This document shows positions 47,294 to 55,988 of a DNA stretch of 64,000 nt, one piece after another (positions within the stretch are counted from its first letter, which is position 1; the number at the start of each line of letters is the position of its first letter). Location: positions 62,001 to 126,000 of the forward strand of contig JAIXSK010000030.1 of assembly GCA_027484725.1 (NCBI GenBank), read 5' to 3'. The notes under the pieces are model-generated. The model worked only from the letters and a program-made list of their open reading frames with translations. It did not search any database and was not told the DNA's origin. The position numbers and the translations under genes were made by a program. Source of the stretch: Flavobacterium sp. (GTDB lineage Bacteria; Bacteroidota; Bacteroidia; Flavobacteriales; Flavobacteriaceae).

Positions 47294-47830
47294 ATGACTC
47301 AAGATGACTTATTGCCATTGATCCGAGCTCAAGAAAGCCGGGGCTTTACGTTGCTTTACGACATGTATTCAAAAAGTTTATTTGCCGTGATTAGCAATTT
47401 AATCAAAGACAAAGAAGAAGCCGAAGACGTTTTGCAAGATGTATTTGTCAAAATCTGGAAGAACATCAATTCGTATGATGAATCCAAAGGTAGATTTTAT
47501 ACCTGGATGCTTAATATTGCGCGCAATTCATCGATTGATCAGTTGCGTTCAAAAGGCCATAAAAACAGCATGAAAAACCTCTCAGCGGATAATTTCGTAC
47601 ATCTGCTTGATGACAGCAGCAGGGCGCATCAAAAAATTGATACGATTGGAATTCAGGAATTTGTCAAAAAATTAAAACCCAAATGTATTGCACTCATCGA
47701 ATTGCTGTTCTTTAAAGGATATACCCAACAAGAGGCCGCTGATGAACTTGAATTGCCGCTCGGAACGGTGAAAACACAAAACCGAAATTGCATCAATGAT
47801 TTGAGAAACTACTTAAAAATTGCCCCATGA
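47294..47830 (+). CDS. ECF-type RNA polymerase sigma factor
   Basis: 178 residues. Region 2 (about 20-90): FTLLYDMYSKSLFAVI, EEAEDVLQDVFVKIWKN, RFYTWMLNIARNSSIDQLRS in pieces. Region 4 (about 125-175): ALIELLFFKGYTQQEAADELELPLGTVKTQ in pieces. The closest known type is SigK-like with an RskA-like partner. It overlaps the anti-sigma gene by 4 bases (ATGA). Expected to direct RNA polymerase to a small regulon, possibly including its own operon. Confidence 0.92.
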   Translation: MTQDDLLPLIRAQESRGFTLLYDMYSKSLFAVISNLIKDKEEAEDVLQDVFVKIWKNINSYDESKGRFYTWMLNIARNSSIDQLRSKGHKNSMKNLSADNFVHLLDDSSRAHQKIDTIGIQEFVKKLKPKCIALIELLFFKGYTQQEAADELELPLGTVKTQNRNCINDLRNYLKIAP

Positions 47831-48612
47831 CATCATCAGAATATATCAGTTCAGGAATCCTAGAACTATACGTATATGGCTTGCTCAGCGCATCTGAAAA
47901 TCAGACCATCGCACAATTGGCTCGTGAAAACCCTGAGGTAAACCAAGAAATTATTGAAATTGAAAAAGCCATTGTTGATTTGTCATCTAGCTTTTCTCCT
48001 ATTCTATCGCTCAGAAATTTTGAAGCATTGCAAGAAAAATTGGCTTTGAAACACCAAAAAGCCATTCCGATGAAGCCAACAACGAGCCTAAATAAATATT
48101 GGGGATGGACCGCTGCCGCAGTTCTTTTGCTGGCATCCGGTTATGAATTCATGCGTTTAAACCAAACACAGTTAGAAGTAGCCACTATTCAAAACGAAAA
48201 AATAAAACTCGAAGAAAGTTTGGTCAACAGCGAAATCAAATACCAGCAAGCCGAAGACAAGCTTACCGTTATCCTCGATAAAAACAATACCCTAATTGCT
48301 CTTGCCGGACAAACCGCTGCACCACAAGCATCGGCCAGAGTTTACTACAACAAAAACACCCAAACCGTTTATGTAGATGCTTCAGGTTTACCAGAACCGC
48401 CAGTAGGAAAAGTGTATCAGGTTTGGGCCTTAAAACTCAATCCGCTTACCCCTACCAGTATTGGTTTATTGGATGATTTTAAAGGCAATCATCATAAACT
48501 TTTTGCGCTTGATAAAGCTACAGCAGCCGAAGCATTCGGAATCACATTAGAACCCGCCGGAGGAAGCAAAAGTCCAACACTTGAACAATTGTATACGCTC
48601 GGAAAAGTGTAA
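47827..48612 (+). CDS. membrane anti-sigma factor (RskA-like)
   Basis: 261 residues. N-terminal sigma-binding region (ILELYVYGLLSASENQTIAQL) without a visible His/Cys zinc motif, one membrane helix (about 97-112, WGWTAAAVLLLASGYEF), a coiled stretch (about 115-155), and an extracytoplasmic RskA domain (SARVYYNKNTQTVYVDASG, GKVYQVWAL, FGITLEPAGGSKSPT). Holds the sigma factor inactive until a signal releases it. Followed by a terminator. Confidence 0.9.
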   Translation: MTSSEYISSGILELYVYGLLSASENQTIAQLARENPEVNQEIIEIEKAIVDLSSSFSPILSLRNFEALQEKLALKHQKAIPMKPTTSLNKYWGWTAAAVLLLASGYEFMRLNQTQLEVATIQNEKIKLEESLVNSEIKYQQAEDKLTVILDKNNTLIALAGQTAAPQASARVYYNKNTQTVYVDASGLPEPPVGKVYQVWALKLNPLTPTSIGLLDDFKGNHHKLFALDKATAAEAFGITLEPAGGSKSPTLEQLYTLGKV

Positions 48613-48635
48613 ATCTTAAATATTGAATGATGCAT

Positions 48636-48669
48636 AACCGCTCTTACATTGGGCGGTTTTTTATTTTTT
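48636..48669. terminator. Rho-independent terminator after the anti-sigma gene
   Basis: AACCGC / GCGGTT stem (48636-48641 with 48653-48658) with an extended loop and a T-rich tail. Lies between convergent genes; the methyltransferase gene ends at 48661 inside the tail. Confidence 0.75.
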
Positions 48670-49284
48670 ACGACCTACAAACCGAATCACCGAACCCAAA
48701 CCATTGTGGTACAAACCTTCGCTCAGGTAAATTTCTTTTTCTTCAAGGAGAATGATTTCATAGTCAGAAAAATCATTTTGAATTTCTTCGATTGAAAATA
48801 AAGAAGCTAAATCTCTTGGGCCGCCCACTTTTTCGTTCTGGGCAATATAATCAAGGTGGCTTTTACTGAACGCTTCAAAAATCATGTAGCCGCCAATTTT
48901 CAGATAAGTACTCAGTAATTGATGCATTGATGATTTAATTTCAGCCGGAAAATGCGCATATATCAAAGCGATGGTATCAAACTCGTTTTGTTGAAAGTCC
49001 AATTCTTCTAATAAACCGACACGATAATCTATGGTTACTTTCTTTTTCTCGGCCAAAGCCCATGCCTTTTTTTGACCTTCAATACTGATATCAAATGCCG
49101 AAGCATGCCATCCTAGTTGTGCTGCATAAACGGCGTTTCGTCCCTCGCCTTCCGCCGGAAATAAAATCTCACCCGGAGTTAATAAGTCTAGTTGCTCCTT
49201 AAGAAACACATTGGGGTTTTCGCCATATGCAAATTCGTTGGCTTTGTAACGGTCATCCCAACGTTGGGCCCAGAGGTTGCTCAT
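48661..49284 (-). CDS. class I SAM-dependent methyltransferase
   Basis: 207 residues. SAM-binding region [20 protein letters not shown] (motif I with GEGRN) then [13 protein letters not shown]; acidic LIYAHFPAE after strand 4. N-terminal [20 protein letters not shown] is typical of the TehB/TPMT-related small methyltransferases. Substrate unknown. One base separates it from ccsBA upstream, so they share a transcript. Confidence 0.85.
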   Translation of the reverse strand: MSNLWAQRWDDRYKANEFAYGENPNVFLKEQLDLLTPGEILFPAEGEGRNAVYAAQLGWHASAFDISIEGQKKAWALAEKKKVTIDYRVGLLEELDFQQNEFDTIALIYAHFPAEIKSSMHQLLSTYLKIGGYMIFEAFSKSHLDYIAQNEKVGGPRDLASLFSIEEIQNDFSDYEIILLEEKEIYLSEGLYHNGLGSVIRFVGRKK

Positions 49285-49285
49285 G

Positions 49286-52200
49286 TTATTTTTTGTAGTG
49301 TTTTTTATAAAAAATATATGACACGATTCCTAAAACGGCCACACAAGCTACTGAATAATAAACAAATGAAGGCGTAACCACTTTATCACCGCTGGCGTAT
49401 GAGTGCATTCCGGTGAGGTAAAAATTTACGCCAAAATAGGTCATCATAATTGAATAAAAAGCTACCACGCTCATCAGGTTAAACACCCAACGACCGCGCA
49501 AACTGGGTACAAATCGCGCGTGAATAACAAAGGCATACACCATAATACTGATGAGTGCCCAAGTTTCTTTCGGGTCCCAGCCCCAGTAACGTCCCCAACT
49601 TTCATTGGCCCATTGTCCGCCCAAAAAGTTTCCGATGGTAAGCATGATGAGTCCAATGGTAAGCGCCATTTCATTGATGTAGGTAATTTCTTGGATGTTG
49701 AGTTCCATCTTCGCTTTGTTCTTCTCGTTGGTAAAAATCATGAGCAAAAGCGATACAACACCCAATACCATTCCGAGTGTAAACGGTCCGTAACTGGCAA
49801 CTATTACCGCTACGTGTATCATGAGCCAATATGAATTAAGCACCGGTTGTAAGTTGGCTATTGACGGATCCATCCAGTTCCAATGGGCAATCATCAAAAT
49901 CATCGAAGCCACAAATGTACCCGAGGCTACCGTCAATTTTGATTTGATATCAAAGGCTAAAGTGAAGAACATCGTTGCCCAAGCTACATAAATCATACTT
50001 TCATAAGCGTCACTCCAAGGCGCATGACCCGAAATATACCAACGCGCTGCCAGTCCGGCAGTATGCAGTAAGAACAATAAACCTATTAAAACATGAAACG
50101 CATTGATGGTGTAACGCAGAAATTTCTTCTCAAAAAAGATGTTCAAAATCGTACTGAGCAACATCAAAACGCCGGTGAGCATGTATAAATAATAAAGCTT
50201 TTTGAAAATATCGTACTTGTTGTAGGTAATTTCAGAATCTATTTTGTCCTCGCTCGGACGTACCGAAGCACCAAACTTTTTCTGATAATTTTCAATGCTT
50301 TGCAAGAAGAAGTTGGCATTGACATAATTGCCTTTAATTTCTGCACTGTCTAAAGCTTGCATGTAGAGCGGCAGAATATTTTTGGCAAACGTTGAATCAA
50401 TACCGTGGATGTTGGCTTTGTCTAGTTCAAGATATGAAATCCATTTGTTGTTTTTGTCATGCGGAATCGGATAAATGCGCAAAATGCTTCCGCTAAGTGC
50501 CGAATTAAGCAAATTGACTTTGCGATCGGTTTCAATAAAATCTTTCTGAAACTGATCTGGAACCGCCGCTTTGTAGGCTTCTTCTAAATACGGAGAAAGT
50601 TTGTAATTTCCGTCGTTGTCGAAGAATTTAATAAACGGTGCATATTTTTGTTTGGCATCAATACCGATGATTTTTCGAATGCTATCATTGCCCGATTTGA
50701 GATAAATGAGCGGAACTTCAAACCACAACCGCGGAAACTGAGTCATTGACAAAAAAACTTGGTCTGAATTGAGTTCTTTGTACACATCACTTTTACTGAC
50801 TTTACGCAACAATTCTGAGGAAAAAGTATTGATGGGTTTCATGCGTCCGCCTTCATCTTGTACAATCAATCGACCAAATTTGGCGGCATGTATTGGGCTG
50901 GCTTTGTAGCGATCAATGAGCGAATCTATTTGTTGCAACTTGGGTGCAGTTTGATGTACATGACTTTGCCCGAACGAATGCAAACTGAATAAAAACAATA
51001 AAAGAGTGGTCAGTTGCGCTTTTTTCTGCTTGACCGCTTCAAGTTTGCGCTTGACTTCAGAAAAACGAGAATCTTTGGTAAACATAATGGCCATCAGTGA
51101 AAAGAAAAGCAAAAAGTATCCGATATACGTGATGGTTGTTCCCCAAAAATCATGATTGACTGAGAGCACCGTTCCTTGCTCATCCGGATCAAACGACGAT
51201 TGAAAAAAGCGATATCCTTTATAATCCAAAATGTGGTTCATGTAAATGCGAGCATCTTGTTTTTGGTTTCCGTCTAATACGGTTACTTTACTTTCAAATG
51301 CAGCATAACTTTTCTCGGTACCCGGATATTTTTGTGCAATGAAATCATTGAGTTTAATTTGAAACGGCAATTCATAAACTTTACTGCCAAAACTAAGGGT
51401 AAAATCAAGTTTTCCGAGTGTAAAAGTTTCGGGAGCACCTGCGCTGCCTTTGGTGCCCAGCAAAGTGATTTCTTTGGTTTTACCTTGCGACTCAACCGTT
51501 ACAATCAGAGCATCTTCGTGTTTTTTAGATTTGAAATCGTTTTTGGCGGTAAAAGTTTTAAACCCTTTTTTGGCCGGTTCCGGAAATACAAACTGGGTTC
51601 CGCCCACGCGATACAAAGAACGCAACATGAGCGGTTGGGTTGCATTTTTGACCAATTGCCCCTGCGCTCTGTCGGCCATGCGCATATACTGACCATCAAA
51701 TGGAGCTTGAATGGTATAAATATTTCCGGTGGTGTTGATGTTGATGGCACCTTGTACAAATTTATTGAGCGAGAACAACATATTGTGGATGTTCTGCACT
51801 TCACCTTCTTTGAGAAAATGCTCATGACGCGAACCATCTCCGGACTCAACCATCTTTAGGTATAAAGTTCCTTTGGCATCTTCACGAATGGTTTCTGTAG
51901 CACCCATCAAGTAATTTTTGTAACTCACTTTAAAAGGAATATCTGAAAAATCACCTTTGAGTTCAAAGTAGTTATCTGTTACCGGTGAAAGCAACAACGG
52001 TTTTTCAAAAATGCGTCGTTTCATGCTGCCTTGGTGTTCACCGTCTACAAAAAGAGTAAGAAAAGTTCTGTCTGAATAAACCTTATTTTCAGTGGCTTGT
52101 TCGCGAATCGGCATCATCCCTTCATAGCTAATGTAACGCGTAATGGCCGCCCCAACAATGATGAAAATAAAAGACAAATGCAGTAGTAAAGTAGCCCATT

Positions 52201-52426
52201 TTTCTTTGCGCATCAATCGATAACGCGGAATATTTCCGATGAAATTAATCAAGAAAAATAGGTGAATCGCTTCAAACCATTTGGTGTTATAGACAAGAAT
52301 ACGAGCAGTATCAGTATTGTAAGTGCTTTCAATAAAAGTTCCGCAAGCCATGGCAACAGCATAAGCAATAAACAAAAACGCCATGAGTCGGGTTGAAAAC
52401 AAGAAGGAAAGTATCTTTTTTTCCAT
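49286..52426 (-). CDS. cytochrome c biogenesis protein, CcsB-CcsA fusion
   Basis: 1046 residues from ATG at 52426 ([19 protein letters not shown]); the TTG before it is not needed. N-terminal CcsB/ResB half: three helices, a large periplasmic domain, and a fourth helix (about 430-455) preceding the tether. Then an extracytoplasmic linker, and a C-terminal CcsA/ResC half with about eight helices and the haem-handling [15 protein letters not shown] motif near residue 960. Conserved His in [19 protein letters not shown] and [15 protein letters not shown]. Delivers and ligates haem to apocytochromes c (system II). Fused CcsBA of this size is typical of Bacteroidota. Confidence 0.93.
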   Translation of the reverse strand: MEKKILSFLFSTRLMAFLFIAYAVAMACGTFIESTYNTDTARILVYNTKWFEAIHLFFLINFIGNIPRYRLMRKEKWATLLLHLSFIFIIVGAAITRYISYEGMMPIREQATENKVYSDRTFLTLFVDGEHQGSMKRRIFEKPLLLSPVTDNYFELKGDFSDIPFKVSYKNYLMGATETIREDAKGTLYLKMVESGDGSRHEHFLKEGEVQNIHNMLFSLNKFVQGAININTTGNIYTIQAPFDGQYMRMADRAQGQLVKNATQPLMLRSLYRVGGTQFVFPEPAKKGFKTFTAKNDFKSKKHEDALIVTVESQGKTKEITLLGTKGSAGAPETFTLGKLDFTLSFGSKVYELPFQIKLNDFIAQKYPGTEKSYAAFESKVTVLDGNQKQDARIYMNHILDYKGYRFFQSSFDPDEQGTVLSVNHDFWGTTITYIGYFLLFFSLMAIMFTKDSRFSEVKRKLEAVKQKKAQLTTLLLFLFSLHSFGQSHVHQTAPKLQQIDSLIDRYKASPIHAAKFGRLIVQDEGGRMKPINTFSSELLRKVSKSDVYKELNSDQVFLSMTQFPRLWFEVPLIYLKSGNDSIRKIIGIDAKQKYAPFIKFFDNDGNYKLSPYLEEAYKAAVPDQFQKDFIETDRKVNLLNSALSGSILRIYPIPHDKNNKWISYLELDKANIHGIDSTFAKNILPLYMQALDSAEIKGNYVNANFFLQSIENYQKKFGASVRPSEDKIDSEITYNKYDIFKKLYYLYMLTGVLMLLSTILNIFFEKKFLRYTINAFHVLIGLLFLLHTAGLAARWYISGHAPWSDAYESMIYVAWATMFFTLAFDIKSKLTVASGTFVASMILMIAHWNWMDPSIANLQPVLNSYWLMIHVAVIVASYGPFTLGMVLGVVSLLLMIFTNEKNKAKMELNIQEITYINEMALTIGLIMLTIGNFLGGQWANESWGRYWGWDPKETWALISIMVYAFVIHARFVPSLRGRWVFNLMSVVAFYSIMMTYFGVNFYLTGMHSYASGDKVVTPSFVYYSVACVAVLGIVSYIFYKKHYKK

Positions 52427-52452
52427 CAAAATTGGATTAGTGAAACGACACG

Positions 52453-52460
52453 CAAAAGTA
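52453..52460 (-). promoter_or_regulatory. predicted -7 element of ccsBA
   Basis: TACTTTTG on the minus strand, 26 bases before the ATG at 52426. The -33 at 52480-52482 is CTG rather than TTG after a 19-base spacer. Confidence 0.45.
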
Positions 52461-52565
52461 GGTAAAAATGTTGATTGAACAGAATACTGTCTGCTTGCTC
52501 AAATGTTAATTCTCCGCCAAAATTTGAATCAAAATCTTCGTTGACTTAATTCGCTTTGATATAGC

Positions 52566-52594
52566 TTGAAATCAAGAGTTTTTCAATAATTTTG
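52566..52594 (+). promoter_or_regulatory. predicted promoter of the DUF2520 operon
   Basis: TTG (52566-52568), 18-base spacer, TAATTTTG (52587-52594). The -7 element ends 4 bases before the ATG at 52599, so the transcript may be leaderless. Confidence 0.55.
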
Positions 52595-52598
52595 CGGC

Positions 52599-53348
52599 AT
52601 GATTAAAGTGGGAATTATTGGTTCGGGAAATGTAGCCCATCATCTGATTCAAGCCTTTCAAAAAGCAAAAGGTTTAGAACTGGTTCAAGTGGTAGCGCGT
52701 CATCCGTTGTCGTTAGAAAGCGTTGTTGATGCTTCAAAAATCATAACCGATATTGCAGATTTAAAACCCATTGATTTGTGTATCATTGCCGTAAGTGATC
52801 AAGCTATAAAAACTGTTAGTCAAGAAATTAAACTAAAAAATTGCATCGTTGCACATACTTCCGGAACCATGCCTTTAGATGTTTTACAGCAGGACAGACG
52901 CGCGGTTTTTTATCCGCTACAAACCTTTTCTAAAAACAAAGCAATTGATTTTAAAAATGTACCGATAGCTATAGAAACGGCACATTCAGATGACAACCCA
53001 TTGCTGGAAATAGTTGCTAAAAGTATTTCAGAGCAAGTTTTTCACATTGACTCAGAACAAAGAAAAGCCTTGCATGTTGCGGCTGTTTTTGTTTGCAACT
53101 TTGTCAATCATATGTACACTTTAGGCGAAGACATCTGTCATGAACATCAACTTTCGTTTGACTTGTTGCGCCCTTTGATTGCTGAAACCGCTTCAAAAAT
53201 TGAAGTTCTATCTCCGGGTAAAGCCCAAACCGGACCGGCCATTCGCGGCGATCAATCAACCATTGAGGCACATTTGGGATTACTTCAAAAACAAACACAA
53301 AAAAAAATATATTCTCTACTGACCCAATCCATTCAAGAACATGAGTAA
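52599..53348 (+). CDS. DUF2520 Rossmann-fold oxidoreductase
   Basis: 249 residues. N-terminal NAD(P)-binding motif KVGIIGSGNVAHHLIQAF (GSGNVA), then LCIIAVSDQAI and AHTSGTMPLDVL, as in DUF2520 (F420-dependent NADP oxidoreductase-like) proteins. C-terminal helical DUF2520 domain from about residue 130: ALHVAAVFVCNFVNHMYTL and GPAIRGDQSTIEAHL. Substrate unknown. Overlaps the HAD gene by 8 bases; the order DUF2520-HAD-UbiA-Maf recurs in flavobacteria. Confidence 0.88.
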   Translation: MIKVGIIGSGNVAHHLIQAFQKAKGLELVQVVARHPLSLESVVDASKIITDIADLKPIDLCIIAVSDQAIKTVSQEIKLKNCIVAHTSGTMPLDVLQQDRRAVFYPLQTFSKNKAIDFKNVPIAIETAHSDDNPLLEIVAKSISEQVFHIDSEQRKALHVAAVFVCNFVNHMYTLGEDICHEHQLSFDLLRPLIAETASKIEVLSPGKAQTGPAIRGDQSTIEAHLGLLQKQTQKKIYSLLTQSIQEHE

Positions 53349-53868
53349 AAGCTACAAAGAAATCATGAACCAAATTACCACCTTTATTTTTGACGTGGAC
53401 GGCGTGCTCACCGATGGTTCAGTGCATGTAAGCCAAAATGGTGAAATGCTTCGTATTATGAACATTCGCGATGGTTTTGCCATGAAAGCAGCACTTGAAA
53501 GCGGTTACCATGTTTGTATTATTTCAGGCGGAAACAATGAAGGCGTGCGCATTCGTTTGAGAAATTTAGGCATCACTGATATTCATTTGGCCTCACCCGA
53601 TAAGGTTGAAACTTTTAAAGAATACATCGAATTATACCAAATCAAACCTGAACAAGTTTTGTATATGGGTGATGATATTCCGGATTATCACGTGATGCAA
53701 TTGGTCGGATTACCCACTTGTCCGCAAGATGCCAGCCCCGAAATAAAAGCTATTTCAAAATACATTTCACACAAAAACGGTGGCCGTGGAGCCGTGCGCG
53801 AAGTCATTGAACAAGTAATGCGTGTTCAAGGAAAATGGCACACCTATTACAATGGTCAACACGATTAA
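53341..53868 (+). CDS. HAD-family phosphatase, KdsC-like
   Basis: 175 residues. Cap-less C0 HAD: motif I FIFDVDGVLTDGS with two Asp, motif II IISGG, Lys in SPDKVETF, motif III MGDDIPD. This matches 3-deoxy-manno-octulosonate 8-phosphate phosphatase (KdsC), which frees Kdo for lipopolysaccharide. A second start at residue 9 (MNQITTFIFDVDG) is possible. Overlaps DUF2520 by 8 bases. Confidence 0.88.
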   Translation: MSKSYKEIMNQITTFIFDVDGVLTDGSVHVSQNGEMLRIMNIRDGFAMKAALESGYHVCIISGGNNEGVRIRLRNLGITDIHLASPDKVETFKEYIELYQIKPEQVLYMGDDIPDYHVMQLVGLPTCPQDASPEIKAISKYISHKNGGRGAVREVIEQVMRVQGKWHTYYNGQHD

Positions 53869-53882
53869 TTTTATTCAGGTAA

Positions 53883-54815
53883 ATGATCCTAGATTTTTTT
53901 AAACTCATCCGCTATCAAAATTTACTCATGATTGCAGTCATGCAATTTTTGTTTCGGTATACCTTTTTGATATGGCAAAACATTCCGCTGGCTTTGAGTG
54001 ATTTGCAGCATGTTTTATTGGTACTTGCAACAATTTTAATAGCTGCAGGCGGTTATGTCATCAACGATATTTTTGATCAACAAACCGATACTGAAAACAA
54101 ACCACACAAAGTTTTTATTGGTCAGGCTTTTTCAGAAAGTACTGCGTACAATATTTATGTAGCCTTGACTACTGCCGGCGTAGGCATCGGATTTTATCTG
54201 GCCAACACAATCAATAAACCCAGTTTTGCAACTCTATTTATTTTGATCGCAGCTACCTTGTATTTGTATGCTTCGAATTTGAAACAAAATTTACTGATCG
54301 GAAACATCATCATAGCAGCTTTACTTTCATTAACTGTATTGATTATTGGTGTTTTTGAGTTGTACCCGGTGACTAATTCAGACAATCAGCCACAAATGCG
54401 CGTTTTGTTTTCTATTATGATTGATTATGCGGTGTTTGCTTTTGTGTTGAATTTAATCCGAGAAATGGTCAAAGATCTCGAAGATGTCAATGGCGATTAC
54501 AACCAAGGCATGAACACTTTGCCTATTGCTTTAGGGGTCAAAAGAACAGCACAACTGGTTTTTGTTTTGAGTTTTATTCCCTTAGGTATGATTCTCTATT
54601 ACATCAATGAGTACTTTATCAGCAATGGTTTGTGGTGGGCTTCAGCATACGGACTCATCACAGTTGTAGCACCACTGATTTATTTTAGTATTAAGATGTG
54701 GTCAGCACAAAAGAAAAAAGAATTTAGCCATTTGAGTTTTATTTTAAAGTTGGTGCTGCTTTTTGGTATTTTGTCTATTGCTGTGGTTACTTATAATATT
54801 CAACATCATGCTTAG
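53883..54815 (+). CDS. UbiA-family prenyltransferase
   Basis: 310 residues, eight to nine membrane helices. First Asp motif NDIFDQQTDTENKPHK, second REMVKDLEDVNGDYNQGMNTLP. Related flavobacterial genes are commonly annotated geranylgeranylglycerol-phosphate geranylgeranyltransferase; the actual acceptor in bacteria is uncertain. Distinct from menA in the same window. Overlaps maf by 8 bases. Confidence 0.87.
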   Translation: MILDFFKLIRYQNLLMIAVMQFLFRYTFLIWQNIPLALSDLQHVLLVLATILIAAGGYVINDIFDQQTDTENKPHKVFIGQAFSESTAYNIYVALTTAGVGIGFYLANTINKPSFATLFILIAATLYLYASNLKQNLLIGNIIIAALLSLTVLIIGVFELYPVTNSDNQPQMRVLFSIMIDYAVFAFVLNLIREMVKDLEDVNGDYNQGMNTLPIALGVKRTAQLVFVLSFIPLGMILYYINEYFISNGLWWASAYGLITVVAPLIYFSIKMWSAQKKKEFSHLSFILKLVLLFGILSIAVVTYNIQHHA

Positions 54816-55395
54816 AGAGAAATTCAAAAATCACAAAATCATTCTGGCTTCGGGTTCTCCGAGACGGCAGCAGTTTTTTAAAGATTTAGATTTAGATTTT
54901 GAAATTCGGCTCAAAGAAATAGATGAAATTTATCCGGAACATTTACAAGCCCAAGAAATTCCCATTTATTTAGCAGAACTCAAAAGTGCCGCCTTTGAAG
55001 GTGAATTGCATCAAAATGAAATACTCATTACCAGTGATACGATTGTTTGGCACAACGATCAAGCCCTCGGAAAACCAACTGATTTTGATGATGCTGCAAA
55101 AATGCTTCAATCACTCTCCGGAAAAACACACACCGTTTACACGGCGGTCTGTTTTAAAACAAGTTTGAAATCAGAGTTAATTACAGCCCAAACGCAAGTA
55201 AAGATGCATGAATTGTCTGGTGAAGAAATCATTTATTATTTAAAAAAATACCAACCGTTTGACAAAGCTGGTAGCTACGGAATACAAGACTGGATTGGTC
55301 AAGTAGGCGTTGCCTCCATCAATGGAACGTATACCAATGTCATGGGGTTACCAGTTGATTTGGTATATCAGCAGTTGAAAAATTGGATTTTTTAG
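54808..55395 (+). CDS. Maf-like nucleoside triphosphate pyrophosphatase
   Basis: 195 residues from ATG at 54808 (MLREKFKNHKIILASGSPRR); the longer frame lies within the UbiA gene. P-loop-like ASGSPRR, then ITSDTIVW with the catalytic Asp, GKPTDFDDAAKMLQSLSGKTHTVYTAV in pieces, and DKAGSYGIQ. Hydrolyses dTTP/UTP or modified nucleotides in the cytoplasm. Last gene of the DUF2520-HAD-UbiA-Maf run. Confidence 0.92.
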   Translation: MLREKFKNHKIILASGSPRRQQFFKDLDLDFEIRLKEIDEIYPEHLQAQEIPIYLAELKSAAFEGELHQNEILITSDTIVWHNDQALGKPTDFDDAAKMLQSLSGKTHTVYTAVCFKTSLKSELITAQTQVKMHELSGEEIIYYLKKYQPFDKAGSYGIQDWIGQVGVASINGTYTNVMGLPVDLVYQQLKNWIF

Positions 55396-55530
55396 AAATA
55401 TTATCTTACAAAAAAAGTTAAATTTTACACTTAATCGATTATTTTAAACACTTAATCTAATTTTGTTATTAATTTTACACACAAATAAAAGCAATTTCGT
55501 ACGTGTTCAAAATTGCGAATTACCTAACAT

Positions 55531-55911
55531 ATGAAAAGATTTTTTCTGAGTTTGTTGATTATTATTTTATGTACGACTGGGGTTCATGCGCAAGTTGACT
55601 TGCCCAAAAGCAATGGAGCACCACTGGTAGATCCGGTGACTAATTGTCAGTTGAGATATTATTACTTTCCGAATATTGAAGCTTACTTTGATACCCAAAA
55701 AAGAGTCTATTTTTTTAAACAAGACGGGGAATGGAAAACCGCAGAAGAAATTCCCGATGGCTACAGAGGCTATTCAATTTACAATAAAGTAAATGTTTTC
55801 ATCAACGATTATGACGATGAAGACCCCTGCCAATTCATTGAAAAACACCGAAAAAAATATCCGTACATCAACAATGACCGCTCGCTCAAATTGATGTTGT
55901 CTAAACAATAG
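55531..55911 (+). CDS. small exported protein of unknown function
   Basis: 126 residues with a signal peptide (MKRFFLSLLIIILCTTGVHAQ). Mature part rich in Tyr: CQLRYYYFPNIEAYFDTQKR, FFKQDGEWKTAEEIPDGYRGYSIYNK and a His/Lys-rich tail. I recall similar short flavobacterial exported proteins without known function. Two Cys could form a disulfide. Not obviously tied to its neighbours; 135 bases from maf. Confidence 0.75.
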   Translation: MKRFFLSLLIIILCTTGVHAQVDLPKSNGAPLVDPVTNCQLRYYYFPNIEAYFDTQKRVYFFKQDGEWKTAEEIPDGYRGYSIYNKVNVFINDYDDEDPCQFIEKHRKKYPYINNDRSLKLMLSKQ

Positions 55912-55988
55912 GGTTGTTAAAATAATCCTAGGTTTTGCAGCGATTTTCAATTTATCGCTACATTTGAAGCTATTGCAAACAACAACTC

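Noticed and set aside
51332..51859. 175-codon plus-strand frame inside ccsBA
   Set aside because: Lies fully opposite a long, well-recognised membrane protein gene; its translation has no family features and is a shadow of the real frame.
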